A stretch of 64,000 nt of DNA from SAR202 cluster bacterium bin22 (GTDB lineage: Bacteria > Chloroflexota > Dehalococcoidia > Lucifugimonadales > UBA3495): NCBI GenBank assembly GCA_002238505.1, contig MPMM01000006.1, positions 1 through 64,000 of the forward strand, in the 5' to 3' direction. The stretch's first letter is position 1, and each line of letters starts with the position of its first letter. The translations under genes and the position numbers were made by a program. A model generated the notes under the pieces. It did no database searches and was not told where the DNA came from. It was given only the letters and a program-made list of their open reading frames with translations. Shown in pieces: positions 1 through 9,449 of the stretch.

Positions 1-40
1 CCCCCGGCCCCTCTCCCTGAGGGAAAGGGGGGGAGCAAAC
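1..40. repeat. GC-rich dispersed intergenic repeat (partial)
   Basis: The window opens inside a CCCCTCTCCCTGAGGGA-type palindromic sequence. Related copies, with CTGAGGGA or CATAGGGCGAGG centres, lie near 4056-4093, 11220-11256, 11568-11602, 11712-11748 and 31979-32014, all outside genes. Confidence 0.6.
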
Positions 41-103
41 CGAAAATTAAATTATCCACTCAAACCCTTGCATTTCCGGTCACTCCGTACTTACGAGCCG
101 GGG

Positions 104-134
104 GTCAGGGGCGGATTCATGGTCCGCCCCTGAC
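104..134 (-). terminator. Hairpin downstream of the TIG-domain surface protein
   Basis: A perfect 12-bp inverted repeat (GTCAGGGGCGGA, 7-nt loop, TCCGCCCCTGAC) starts 22 bases past the stop codon of the gene at 157-3444. There is no clear T-run on the minus strand, so its role as a terminator is inferred from position and stem strength. Confidence 0.45.
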
Positions 135-156
135 AGCGCCAATTCCTGGCCTTGTC

Positions 157-3100
157 TTACCAGACTATCTGGTTCCAGCAGTTGCCGCTTACGCAGGTCA
201 GGCTCCTGGTGTCGCGGTTGAGGATTACCTCGACCGAGGACAAGATATGGATCAGGTAGGTCTCACCGCTGATCAGGTGGGTCAGGGTGCTGCCTTCCTG
301 GCCGTCGTAGAAGCTCCATTCCTTGGTGTCGTTGTTGAAGTGCCAGATGACGTCCAGGTTGTCGCCAAGGTCCTCAACACCCTTGGCCACAGCTACGATA
401 TCGCCAGGGTTGACACCGGACTCTACAACCGTAAAGCCTGCGCTGGCAGTGGTCTGCCCCGCATCTACTTCGACGGTCTGAATTCCCACGTCCAAGCCAG
501 GAATCAGCACACTGAAGGAGAGCATGCCGTTGGCGTCGCTACTGGGCCTCGGCGCCGGCGTGATGTCAATCGAGCCAATCGTAACTTCCCTGACCGGAAC
601 GAAAGCCCTGAAGCCTTCGCCACTGATCGTAATGGTAGAACCAGCTCCCCCGCTGGTATCGGACAGCGTGATTATGCCTTCCGGTACTCGGTGACTCACA
701 TTCAGCGTGAAGGGTCCGCCAGAACCATCGGTGGCAGTCCCAAAGCTGACCGTTACGTCGTTGGTGGAGGGAATAGCCGACGTGGTGGGAATGCGCAGCT
801 GAACCTCAAAGCGGCCGCTGGCATCGGGAACCGCAGAAACGGTCGTGGAGCCGGTTCCACTGCCACCGTAAATAACCGTCACGTTGAAGCTGTTACCCTC
901 GTCGTTCTTGCTGGGGAAGTTCTCCCCCCGCACTACCGCCAGGGTGCCCACGCGGCCGCTGTCGGGAGTAATGGTTATTCTGCGCTCCGGCACAGTTACC
1001 TTCACTTCGCCGACCCGTCCAGAAGTATCAGTAACCTGGACGGCATGAATGCCCGCGGAGACGGTGCTCGTGTTCAGAGGCAGGTTCACCGAGGCGTTCC
1101 AGTTCCCGCCGTTATCTATCGGAACCGGGTTTCCACCGGCAATTCGACTGGTAAGAACTTCTTCGCCAGCGAAGGTGATCTTATGAATCCTGCCGCCGGC
1201 GGTGAATCCATTGCCCACCAGGCTCAACCGCTGGTTGGCCAGCACGGTGGACGGAGTGGACGTTATCAGCGGTCCCGTAATGACGATGCTGTCATTGTCA
1301 TCGCCGCCACTGGTCGTAACATTGATGTCCTGGACGCCCAAGGGAGCATCATTGGGAATCACTACCCTGAAGCTGGTGCCACTGGGCTGGAAGTTGGTGT
1401 ATCCCGCGCCGCACTTTGCCATCAGCGCCATTGGGCCACCGGCAGTGGGCACACACAGGTCCCGCCTTGCAATTTGTATGCTCGAAACTGTAATGCCGCC
1501 GCCGAAGTCGTACAGCTGGACCAGCAGGCTGTCACCCGGGCTTCCTTCCTTGGGGCTGACTGATATCGAAGGCTGCAGGTCAAAGGCTTTTGAAGCAGTT
1601 CCGGGGTTACTCCGGCCATCGATACCATTTATAAAGTTGTCACCCTTGACAAACAGCGGGGATGTGATCGTGAACTCGCAGGACGCTATTCCGTCGCTGG
1701 CCGTATCACTGCACAGAGACGTTGCAGCGGCAAAGTCCGACGTAGTAGTACCCGAACCAGGCATCCGCAGGAAGTGGACGCTGGTGCCGTTCTTGAAGCC
1801 CTTGCCGGTAACGGTTATGACATCGCCCCGGCCACCTTCGTCCTCATTGAGGGTAATCTTGCGGATGATGTCAAATTTATTGTTGGTAGGCATGCCGTCA
1901 CCCGGGAAACTGGTTATGGCAGTTCCCAAGGCGCTTATTTCGCCAAATCCACCACCTTCGACGGGGTTCTTGAGACCGGCCGAAGGCTTGAAAATGACGG
2001 TTACTACTTTACCCTGTTCGATCATGCCGAGAGTACCGTCATCGGGTGCGGTCAAGTCTCCCAGTTCGAGGGTAATTTCTTCACCATCGACCAGAACCGA
2101 TGCCGGATTGGTTACATTGCCTCCGCTGCCAACCTGTATGTTGACGGAAGACTCGTTGATGTTTCCCGGAACGGTAAAGTCTTCGTGAAACTCCACTACA
2201 AGGTTATCAACGCCGGGAATGTAGTTCTTGTCAGCGCTGAACTTGAAGGTGTACCGGGTCTGTTCACCCGGCTCGTAGGATCCAGCCTCAAGGCTGGTGG
2301 TAATCGCCGGTGGCACCACAACCGCCTCCGGTCTGGCTAAGACAGCTATGGATGCCATGCTGGAAGCATTCATCTGGTCAATGGCAGCAGGATTGGCGAC
2401 AACGGTAAAAGAATAGACAACGTCGTTGGTCAAGCCCGTAACCGTCGCCGAATTCGTACTAGCCATAACCACCACATCATTCCGACCTGCAGCCTCGGCG
2501 GTAACCGTATAACTTGCGGCGCTGGCAACAATGTCCCAAGTCAACTCTACCTGCTTGTCGCCGGGGGCAGCCATGACATTCAAGGGCATTGCCAACACAG
2601 TGGCAGCAGAAACAGCCGCAGAAGTTGCAACAGTAAGCGGCGTCGCCTGAATAGCGCCGGGCTGGTTTGCATTAACTGGGGCAGCAACCGGCTTGAGAGT
2701 CACTTCATATCCCGACGGATCTGCTACGAGGCCCGTTATGACGAAAGTGTGGGGGCCATTTCCGCTCAAACTTATCGGTTGGTCAGTGACGGTAGTGCCA
2801 CCACCCTGTTGTGTAGCGGTATAGAGCCAACTGTCAACAGGCGTCGAATTTGCAGCTGGCGTGTATTCCCATTTTACCTCAATGCGGCCGGCGCTATTAT
2901 TAGGTATATTCGCCGCGCTGCTGGTGGCCACCAAAGCACCGGACGGCGCAGCTTGCGGCGTGGCTAGAATGAGTGCGGACATGCCTGCACTATTGTTGAC
3001 AGTGTCGAAAGTCCGGACTTGGAACTCGTACTCCTGGTCGTTGTTAAGCGGACGGCTACTATCATGAGCGATTGTAATCATGACGTCAGTCGTGGTATTG

Positions 3101-3444
3101 CCAGGAGCAAAAGTGATTCCTGTCCCTGAACCATTAACCCAACTATTGAACGAGGTGTTAGCCGAGTTTTCCCTAAAACTGACCTCATAGTTAGCAGCTG
3201 CGGGAAAACCACTATCATAGTCCAGAGAAATCATTACGGTCTGGGAGCCAACAGATTCGACACTTAGCCCGGTAGGCGCGGCCGCCTGCTGCGGCGCAGA
3301 CGTCCGCTCACTCAACTCACCGTCGGCCGGTTGGCCAACGGCGGCCATCGCCGGGTTCGCCAGGCTCATACTGCCGAAGACGGCGGCGAGAGCCAGGGCC
3401 ATAACCACGGCCAGGCCTATTACAGGGGTAAAACTTTTCGCCAT
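157..3444 (-). CDS. Secreted Fn3 / IPT-TIG repeat surface protein
   Basis: The 1095-residue product has a signal peptide (about residues 1-35, ending near ANPAMAAVG) and is then all beta-type repeat sequence. Fibronectin type III-like modules lie at about 55-160, 165-280 and 285-370. A middle region (about 375-520) is followed by five IPT/TIG-like modules from about 535 to 1025; several contain GSTITISGEGF-like strands. The last about 65 residues form a distinct segment rich in Trp and aromatics with two Cys, ending in NCWNQIVW. ATG at 3444 is preceded by an AGGAGG site 7 nt away. Such proteins are exported and usually sit at the cell surface in adhesion or as envelope components; the ligand is unknown. 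No transmembrane anchor or LPXTG motif is visible, so attachment may use the C-terminal segment. Function is inferred from domains only. Confidence 0.8.
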   Translation of the reverse strand: MAKSFTPVIGLAVVMALALAAVFGSMSLANPAMAAVGQPADGELSERTSAPQQAAAPTGLSVESVGSQTVMISLDYDSGFPAAANYEVSFRENSANTSFNSWVNGSGTGITFAPGNTTTDVMITIAHDSSRPLNNDQEYEFQVRTFDTVNNSAGMSALILATPQAAPSGALVATSSAANIPNNSAGRIEVKWEYTPAANSTPVDSWLYTATQQGGGTTVTDQPISLSGNGPHTFVITGLVADPSGYEVTLKPVAAPVNANQPGAIQATPLTVATSAAVSAATVLAMPLNVMAAPGDKQVELTWDIVASAASYTVTAEAAGRNDVVVMASTNSATVTGLTNDVVYSFTVVANPAAIDQMNASSMASIAVLARPEAVVVPPAITTSLEAGSYEPGEQTRYTFKFSADKNYIPGVDNLVVEFHEDFTVPGNINESSVNIQVGSGGNVTNPASVLVDGEEITLELGDLTAPDDGTLGMIEQGKVVTVIFKPSAGLKNPVEGGGFGEISALGTAITSFPGDGMPTNNKFDIIRKITLNEDEGGRGDVITVTGKGFKNGTSVHFLRMPGSGTTTSDFAAATSLCSDTASDGIASCEFTITSPLFVKGDNFINGIDGRSNPGTASKAFDLQPSISVSPKEGSPGDSLLVQLYDFGGGITVSSIQIARRDLCVPTAGGPMALMAKCGAGYTNFQPSGTSFRVVIPNDAPLGVQDINVTTSGGDDNDSIVITGPLITSTPSTVLANQRLSLVGNGFTAGGRIHKITFAGEEVLTSRIAGGNPVPIDNGGNWNASVNLPLNTSTVSAGIHAVQVTDTSGRVGEVKVTVPERRITITPDSGRVGTLAVVRGENFPSKNDEGNSFNVTVIYGGSGTGSTTVSAVPDASGRFEVQLRIPTTSAIPSTNDVTVSFGTATDGSGGPFTLNVSHRVPEGIITLSDTSGGAGSTITISGEGFRAFVPVREVTIGSIDITPAPRPSSDANGMLSFSVLIPGLDVGIQTVEVDAGQTTASAGFTVVESGVNPGDIVAVAKGVEDLGDNLDVIWHFNNDTKEWSFYDGQEGSTLTHLISGETYLIHILSSVEVILNRDTRSLTCVSGNCWNQIVW

Positions 3445-3537
3445 GGATATCCTCCTATTTGTTTGATCTAACTCTTGCTAACCTTGATAAGGCCAGTGTT
3501 GGGGTATACTGTTCCGGAGCCCGCACCTATCGCCAGG

Positions 3538-3589
3538 CGATTTTTGCATCAATCGGCCCGACTTTTGCATCAGAACCGATTTTTGGTGC
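3538..3589 (-). promoter_or_regulatory. Three spaced direct repeats upstream of the surface-protein gene
   Basis: Read on the minus strand, GATGCAAAAATCG (3550-3538) and GATGCAAAAGTCG (3571-3559) are near-identical and 21 bp apart, about two helical turns. A third, weaker GCACCAAAAATCG lies at 3589-3577. They are 94-145 bp upstream of the ATG at 3444. This could be a binding array for a transcription factor; the regulator is unknown. Confidence 0.35.
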
Positions 3590-3659
3590 AACGCCCCTCT
3601 TGCCATAAAAACCTCTCCTTTTTATATGGGGTGAAGATAATCTAACCACCCCTGTATTA

Positions 3660-4120
3660 CGCCAGTGTTACCCCGCGTGGGGGGAAGTGGGGAGTTGGGA
3701 GTTAAAAGTTGGGAGTTGCAGGTCTGGAGTTGGGGGGTGGGAAACGGGGGTTCAACTTTTAACTGTCAACATTTCACTTCCAGCCGACGGCGGGGGGATG
3801 TCTTGGGATAACCGAGGGGTCCAAGCGGTGAGAATTAATGATGATTCCTGGCATCGCAGCACCACCCAACAACCAGACTGCCGTTGCTGTTGCCCGCGAA
3901 GGGAGGCGGGCGGAAAATAACACCAATAGATTAAACATTGGGGGTGGGAGGTTGTCAAGGAAGGGGGATGCGGGTTTTGGGGGGGTTGGGGTGGGGGCCT
4001 CACCCCCGGGGCCCGGGCTTGGGGGGGGGGGGGGATTGGTTGGCGGGGGGACGCCCTCACCCCCGGCCCCTCTCCCTGAGGGAGAGGGGGGATTTGGGTA
4101 CGGGTACGGGGGGGTGGGGG
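3660..4120. repeat. Low-complexity G-rich intergenic stretch with a dispersed repeat copy
   Basis: No credible gene is seen between 3445 and 4120. The first part holds repeated GGGAGTTGGGAGTT-like motifs (about 3685-3750). The rest is very G-rich, with a run of about ten G near 4021-4033, and ends in a copy of the CCCCTCTCCCTGAGGGAGAGG palindrome (4066-4092). Open frames here are by-products of the skewed composition. Confidence 0.6.
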
Positions 4121-4594
4121 TTAGGCGCAGGATTGGACGGCGGCTTTGACCTCGTCGTAGTCGGGTTCGTTGACGGGGGCGGGGGCGACCCAGCGGTACT
4201 GGACGGTGCCCTGGCCGTCGATGACGATGACGGCGCGGTTGCAGGCGACGTAGCCTTCCATACCGGCCAGGCCGGGGAGGGCGACATCGTAGGCGTTGGC
4301 GGCGTCGCGGGAGAAGTCGGACAGGAAGGGGTAGTTGACGCTGTTGGCGTCGGTCCAGGCCTTCTGGGCGAAGGGGCCGTCGACGGAGATGCCGAGGACC
4401 TGGGCGTTCATGCCATCGAAGTCGGGGACTGAGTCGCGAAGGGTGCAGGCCTCGGTGGTGCAGACGCCGGTGAAGGCGCCGGGGAAGAAGGCGAGGACGA
4501 CGGTTTTGCCGCGGAACTCCTGGAGAGTGCGGACGTTGCGGTCGGTATCGTAAAGGGAGAAATCGGGGGCCGGCTGGCCAACCTCTGCGGGCAT
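4121..4594 (-). CDS. Peroxiredoxin, AhpC/TSA (AhpE/BCP-like)
   Basis: This 157-residue thiol peroxidase reduces hydrogen peroxide and organic hydroperoxides in the cytoplasm. The N-terminal thioredoxin-fold start VGQPAPDFSL is typical. The active-site signature PGAFTGVC supplies Pro38, Thr42 and the peroxidatic Cys45. Cys50, five residues later, could be a resolving cysteine, and two further Cys lie later (EGYVACN and the C-terminal SCA). Length matches the AhpE/BCP group. ATG at 4594 has AGGAGG upstream. The gene stands alone, so the reductant (thioredoxin or mycoredoxin type) cannot be told from context. The AhpE-versus-BCP subtype is uncertain. Confidence 0.9.
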   Translation of the reverse strand: MPAEVGQPAPDFSLYDTDRNVRTLQEFRGKTVVLAFFPGAFTGVCTTEACTLRDSVPDFDGMNAQVLGISVDGPFAQKAWTDANSVNYPFLSDFSRDAANAYDVALPGLAGMEGYVACNRAVIVIDGQGTVQYRWVAPAPVNEPDYDEVKAAVQSCA

Positions 4595-4660
4595 AGGGGG
4601 AACCTCCTGAAAGATATTGATGGGGGGATTTTAGCACGATTGTCTATGAAGGGGGGCGGA

Positions 4661-4706
4661 GGGCAGACACGTGGGTCTGCCCCTACGGGGGCGGGTTTGA
4701 GGGTGG
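4661..4706. repeat. Dispersed repeat with GGGCAGACACGTGGGTCTGCCC hairpin
   Basis: An imperfect palindrome around GACACGTGGGTC is followed by a CCTACGGGGGCGGGTTTGAGG tail. The same unit occurs twice in tandem at 11903-12115. It lies just upstream of the peroxiredoxin gene. Confidence 0.6.
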
Positions 4707-4771
4707 GGGGCCAACGCATACTGCCCCGAACACTGCCATGTCACCCTGAACGGAAATTATGTCGCCCTGAG

Positions 4772-4999
4772 CTTGCCGAAGGGCCTAAATTCCTTCACTA
4801 CAGACCGTGACTCGGGTCCTGAACGGGTCTTTGGGGGATGGATTTGAGATTCTTCGACTTCGCTCAGAATGACAGGAATGGGGGGCTTGCCGAAGGGCCT
4901 AAACTCCTTCACTACAGACCGTGACTCGGATCCGGAACGTATCTTGCGGGATGGATTTGAGATTCTTCGACTTCGCTCAGAATGACAGGAATGGTGGGT
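4772..4999. repeat. Two tandem copies of a ~114-bp repeat
   Basis: The unit starts CTTGCCGAAGGGCCTAAA and ends near AATGACAGGAATGG; the second copy starts at about 4886. A third partial start (CTTGCCGAAGGGCCTAGA) lies at 5052. It contains the CTTCGCTCAGAATGACAGG motif common in this genome's spacers. No gene is seen in 4595-5064. Confidence 0.65.
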
Positions 5000-5064
5000 T
5001 TGCCCTGAACGGCAACTATATCGCCCTGAGGGCCAATTATGTCGCCCTGAGCTTGCCGAAGGGC

Positions 5065-5382
5065 CTAGACTCCTTCACTGTCGAACCACTCCAGGGACAA
5101 GTCAACCCACCTGGGGTTCTTTGTGGCAATGAGAGCATCCTTCTTGCGCCGTTTCCACCCTTTGAGTTGCTTCTCGCGAGCGATGGCGGAATTAACGTCG
5201 GACGTGGATTCATAGTAAACCAGCATCTGCATATTGTATTTGCTGGCATGGCCCTCGGTCAGCTTGTTCTTGTGCTGATAGACCCGCCGGACCAGGTTGC
5301 CGGTAACGCCGACGTAGATTTGATGCCTGCTATTGGCCATTATGTAGACGTAATACTGCCGTTCTCCATAGTCACCGGCCAT
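5065..5382 (-). CDS. Small GIY-YIG domain endonuclease-like protein
   Basis: The 105-residue product is a single GIY-YIG domain of the UPF0213/YhbQ-like type. The YYVYIMAN strand carries the GIY equivalent, and IYVGVTGNLVRRVYQHKN carries the YIG equivalent with the conserved Arg. A later EKQLKGWKRRKKDALI helix fits the family. Such proteins cut or bind nucleic acid; the cellular role of this stand-alone class is poorly known. The gene is flanked on both sides by repeat DNA. No strong ribosome site is visible before the ATG, so the start is less certain than the identity. Confidence 0.8.
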   Translation of the reverse strand: MAGDYGERQYYVYIMANSRHQIYVGVTGNLVRRVYQHKNKLTEGHASKYNMQMLVYYESTSDVNSAIAREKQLKGWKRRKKDALIATKNPRWVDLSLEWFDSEGV

Positions 5383-5430
5383 GTTGAACTCGACTTGCCC
5401 CCTTTAACCACCTCGATTGCCACCATTTTA

Positions 5431-5735
5431 GGCCCTTCGGCAAGCTCAGGGCGACATTGACTTGTGGCGAAGGCGCTTGCGCTTCCCATGCGAGCGGGGG
5501 CCTTGTTCGGGGGGCTCAGGGCGGCATGATTCCTTTGCGGAGAGGTTAACGATGGCGATGGTTGAGTTGTCCCGGCCTTCTACTGTGGCGGCGATTTGAG
5601 GCCCTTCGGCAAGCTCAGGGCGACATTGACTTGTGGCGAAGGCGCGTGCGCTTCCCACGCGGACAGGCGCAACCCTGGGGGGCTCAGGGCGACATTGACT
5701 GCTTTGAGTGCGCTTGCGTTTCCTGGTGGTAAAAT
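5431..5735. repeat. Direct repeats with GGCCCTTCGGCAAGCTCAGG core
   Basis: A segment of about 60 bp starting GGCCCTTCGGCAAGCTCAGG and running into CTTGTGGCGAAGGCGC occurs at 5431 and again at 5600. Shorter GGGGGGCTCAGGGCG echoes lie near 5515 and 5680. The stretch 5383-5786 shows no convincing gene. Confidence 0.6.
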
Positions 5736-5786
5736 GCACCAACCATAATCCTTCGTATCCTTGGTGGATTGCAGCAGGAGATAGAG

Positions 5787-7394
5787 ATGTTTTTTGATTC
5801 CAGGCGGTCGCCGGTATTGGCGTTGAACGGGATGGTGGCGACCAGCCAGCCACTGGCGGCGCAGGCGGGGGTGCAGACGCTGATGAAGGGGGGCAACGCG
5901 GTGGACGCGGCAGTGGCGGCGGCGGCGGCCCTCAACGTGGTGGAGCCCGAGTCCACCGGCGTGGGCGGGGACATGTTCGCCCTGGTCCGGCACCAGCACG
6001 ACGGCAAGGTACACGCCCTGAACGGCAGCGGACGGGCGCCGGGAGCGGCGTCGATTGACCAGCTGCGAGGGGCAGGACACCGGCAAATGCCCCAGGACGG
6101 CCCCTTTTCCGTATCCATCCCCGGCACGGTGCACGGGTGGGAGACGATACTGGCGGAGCATGGGACCATGCCGCTGGGGGAGGTGCTGGCGCCGGCCATC
6201 CGCTACGCCGAGGAGGGGTTTCCGGTCAGCGACTACATCGCGTACCAGTGGTCGGGTCAGGGGCCCCGGCTGTCGGCGCGGCCCGGGGGAGCGGAGATGC
6301 TGCTGAACGGCCGCCCGCCGGTGCAGGGAGAGGTTATGAAGCTGCCGACGCTGGCGAAGACGCTGCGGGCGGTGGCCGAGGGCGGGTCTGACGCCTTTTA
6401 CCGCGGGGAGATTGCGGAGAAGATTGCCGCGTTTGTGCAGGAGCAGGGGGGTTGGATTACCACCGAGGACCTGGCGGCGCATACGTCGGACTGGGACGAG
6501 GCCATCAGCACGGACTACCGGGGGGTGACCTGCTGGGAGTGCCCGCCCAACGGCCAGGGGATAGCGGCGCTGGAGGCATTGAACATCGTGGAGGGGTTTG
6601 ACATCAGGAGCATGGGGCCCCAGACGGTGAGCCGGTACCACCACCTGATAGAGGCCATGCGGCTGGCCTTCGCCGATGCCTACCGGTACGTGGCAGACCC
6701 CAGGATGGCCGATGTGCCCATTACGGAACTGACGGACAAGGCCTACGCGGCCAGGCGGCGGGAGATGATTGACCCGGAGCGGGCCATGCCCCACGCGCCC
6801 CACGGCGACATTACGGCCTTTGGCAACGGCAGCGGCGGCGACACGGTGTACGTCAGCGTGGTGGACGGTAAGGGCAACGCCTGTTCCTTTATTAACAGCG
6901 TTTACATTAACTTTGGCAGCGGGCTGGTGGTGCCCGGCACGGGGATTGTGCTGCAGAACCGGGCAGCCCTGTTCTCGCTGGAGGCGGACCACCCCAACGC
7001 GCTGACGCCGGGGAAGCGGCCCTACCACACTATTATTCCGGCCATGGCCACGAAGGACGATGAGCTGTACCTGTGCTACGGGGTTATGGGCGGGTTTATG
7101 CAGCCCCAGGGCCACATGCAGGTAATTACCAACATGGTGGACTTTGACATGGAGCCCCAGGCGGCCCTGAACGCCCTGCGCTTCCAGGTAATCGGGGACA
7201 CCACAATAATAGAGGAAGGGCTGGCGCCGGAGGTTATCGGCGGGCTGCAGGCCCTGGGCCACCGCCTGGAGATGATCCAGGGCCACGCGCGGGTAGGCAT
7301 GGGCGGCGGGCAGGTGATCCAGCGCAACCCGGAGACCGGCGTGCTGTGGGCAGGCTCGGAACCCCGGAAGGACGGCTGCGCCATCGGGTACTGA
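5787..7394 (+). CDS. Gamma-glutamyltransferase family Ntn-hydrolase
   Basis: The product (535 residues from ATG 5787, preceded by CAGGAG) is a gamma-glutamyltranspeptidase-like Ntn hydrolase that self-cleaves and then transfers or hydrolyses gamma-glutamyl groups. The N-terminal GMVATSQPLAAQAG and GGNAVDAAVAAA motifs are classic. The nucleophile is Thr353 in GGDTVYVSVVD, four residues before the conserved Ser as in E. coli Ggt. The oxyanion-type GKRPYHTIIPAM and MGGFMQPQGH motifs follow. There is no signal peptide, so it should be cytoplasmic, unlike classical periplasmic Ggt. It could act on a gamma-glutamyl or acyl compound other than glutathione. An upstream in-frame TTG (5769) is a poorer start. 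Family assignment is firm; substrate is not. Confidence 0.9.
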   Translation: MFFDSRRSPVLALNGMVATSQPLAAQAGVQTLMKGGNAVDAAVAAAAALNVVEPESTGVGGDMFALVRHQHDGKVHALNGSGRAPGAASIDQLRGAGHRQMPQDGPFSVSIPGTVHGWETILAEHGTMPLGEVLAPAIRYAEEGFPVSDYIAYQWSGQGPRLSARPGGAEMLLNGRPPVQGEVMKLPTLAKTLRAVAEGGSDAFYRGEIAEKIAAFVQEQGGWITTEDLAAHTSDWDEAISTDYRGVTCWECPPNGQGIAALEALNIVEGFDIRSMGPQTVSRYHHLIEAMRLAFADAYRYVADPRMADVPITELTDKAYAARRREMIDPERAMPHAPHGDITAFGNGSGGDTVYVSVVDGKGNACSFINSVYINFGSGLVVPGTGIVLQNRAALFSLEADHPNALTPGKRPYHTIIPAMATKDDELYLCYGVMGGFMQPQGHMQVITNMVDFDMEPQAALNALRFQVIGDTTIIEEGLAPEVIGGLQALGHRLEMIQGHARVGMGGGQVIQRNPETGVLWAGSEPRKDGCAIGY

Positions 7395-7435
7395 CCGGCA
7401 CAACTGGTTTACTTCAGAAACTCTCTGAACTACTC

Positions 7436-7463
7436 GCAGGGGCGCACGGCCGTGCGCCCCTGC
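7436..7463. terminator. Perfect 28-bp palindrome between convergent genes
   Basis: GCAGGGGCGCACGG is followed directly by its reverse complement. It lies between the stop codons of the converging genes at 5787-7394 and 7476-9238, so it probably ends transcription from both sides. T-tracts are weak. Confidence 0.6.
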
Positions 7464-7475
7464 AAGATAATATTT

Positions 7476-9238
7476 CTATTCAGGGAAGAAGGTAATTGCC
7501 AGACCAACGCGTATCAATTCTTCATTGACGCTGGAGACTATGGCAAGGGACCCGAGGCTTTCCTCCAGCGCCTCGAAGTCGTCATCAGTCATGTCCATGT
7601 CTTCGGCATCTAACTCAGCTACGATACGCTGCAGATCCAGCCAGACCAGAAGCTGACTGTCCCCAGGCAAAGCCCCCACCGCACGCTGATATTCGTCCAG
7701 CGAAGCCAAATTTTCTTCGTATCCAGCCTGTGCTGCTACGGCGTTCTCCAGCGCATCCTCGGTGGTGCCGAATACCAGATAGCCGTCATTCAGAACGTAC
7801 CCCGGAGCGTAATCGGTTTCAATTCCGAAGAGGTCCGCTCTGAAAATTTCCGCGTCATTGTCTGCTCCTACATCCTCTGAATCAACATCAATAGGAGCCT
7901 CGTCCTCCAGGAAGTCGGAAAAGTCCTCGAGCGTCTCCCCTAATTGTGCTTCTGCCTCCGGAAGGTAAGACAGCATGGCTACAGCATTCACCGTTTCTTC
8001 CAAAGGGTCTTCTTCGATGCTGGCAGCATCGAATTCTTCCACTGACATCAGGAACTTTCCATCCAAGTACTCCATGAAGTCTCTTTCCAGGTCAACGTCG
8101 GTATAAGCCTCCACCAACTCCAGGAGGAGATCCAGGACATCTGCCATATCCGGGTTAGCCTTTCGTCGAAGCGGATCTGTTCTATGCTGGTCCACTTCCC
8201 AGTACAACTCATCGTAGATATCGTTTACGAAGTACGAGCCTCCATCGGTATCATACTCTTCCAGTTGTTCAGATCCGGATCAAAGGTGGTAGCGAGAATT
8301 GCGACCGTTTCTACGGGAACCAGTTCCGCCGGGCCGTCTAGCACCTGTAAGTCGTCGCCAAAATCCTCCGTGTTCGGCAATATCGCTTCCAATACTAATC
8401 CTCGATCTATCCATTGAGCCGACAATGCGGCCCAGCGTGGCAAGTCGGCGGAGTCAGAGACAGCGGCAAAGTCGTAAACCTCCTCTGAAACCAAGTCCGA
8501 ATCTTCCAGCAGGTCCAACAATTCCTCGATATCCACGAAGGCAGAGGTGAACCGGCGATTGGAAAATTCCTGCCTTGCAGCCTTGAATTCTTCTGTTTCT
8601 GCAAGAGATCGGTCGGACCCGCCCATGACCAAGTCAAGCATATCCTCCTGAGGATCCTCGGGATCGTCCGCAACTACAACCAACAGTACTTCTTCAGTCA
8701 GGGCGAATGACAGGTCCCGGTTTTCATCGGTCCAGATCCAGGCACCGCCAGCGTTATCCAGATCAAAGCGGAACCCCTCTTCATCTTCCAAGTGGTCAGT
8801 CCAATCTTCCATGAAGACCAGAGCGTTGCCGAAGTCACGAACAGAAACCGTCATCACTCCAACCGGGTCATTATTCTCTTCCAGGAGCCCAACCGAGATG
8901 TCGGCGCCAATCCATTTCTCCAGTTCTTCCTCAAATTCAAAACCGGATTCGTCCTCGACATCGTCTTGCAGGTCATCCAACCTGTCTTGCATTTCAGGTA
9001 ATTCGTCAAACCGTTCAAACAGGTCAACCATCTGGTCAAGCTGTCCGTCTTCCGGGTAAAGGGTCAGCCAGCCGTAGGCGATCGTATCCCGGGGATAATA
9101 GCGCGCTGAATGTTCGGGGGGGTCCAGTAACAAGCCAATCAGAGGATTGGGCAGGATGCCTACAAACACCAAGGCTACGAGTGAAGCAATCAGGAGAATT
9201 ACGACGGCTATGGCAGAGCCAATTATCTTGAGGTTCAT
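7476..9238 (-). pseudogene. DUF3352-family protein split by a frameshift
   Basis: Two adjacent minus-strand frames read as one DUF3352 protein of about 585 residues. The first (8225-9238) begins with a membrane anchor (about residues 7-35). It continues with acidic sequence and repeated ALVFMEDW / FALTEEVLLVV elements, and stops after AILATTFDPDLNNWK. From about 8264 the next frame continues naturally with LEEYDTDGGSYFVND, DFMEYLDGKFLMSVEEFD and a C-terminal DSQLLVWLDLQRIV, ending at 7476. The switch lies between about 8225 and 8290. The separate downstream start (a TTG at 8207) is artificial. ATG at 9238 lacks a strong ribosome site. Function is unknown; the family is membrane-anchored and extracytoplasmic. 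A sequencing indel or a real mutation would look the same here. Confidence 0.75.
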
Positions 9239-9449
9239 GGTGAGGACTCTCAGGGAATTAGGGATTGGGAAAGAGTCTTATCCAGGCAGCTTCTTTCCTC
9301 TACGGGCGGGCTATGAAAAAGGTTGGTGAAAAAGGCGCGCCTACCTTGAATCATCAAGATCGACGCGCCTGCTTCCGGGTTTAACGTTTATTTCCTACTT
9401 ATTGCCCGGCCTCTTCCCATTGGCACGGGCAGAGTTGAAGCCCGCCCGC

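Noticed and set aside
5580-7403. 607-codon open frame antisense to the gamma-glutamyltransferase gene
   Set aside because: It is a high-GC shadow: the plus-strand frame has all family motifs and a ribosome site, the minus frame has repetitive Arg/Pro/His-rich sequence without family features.
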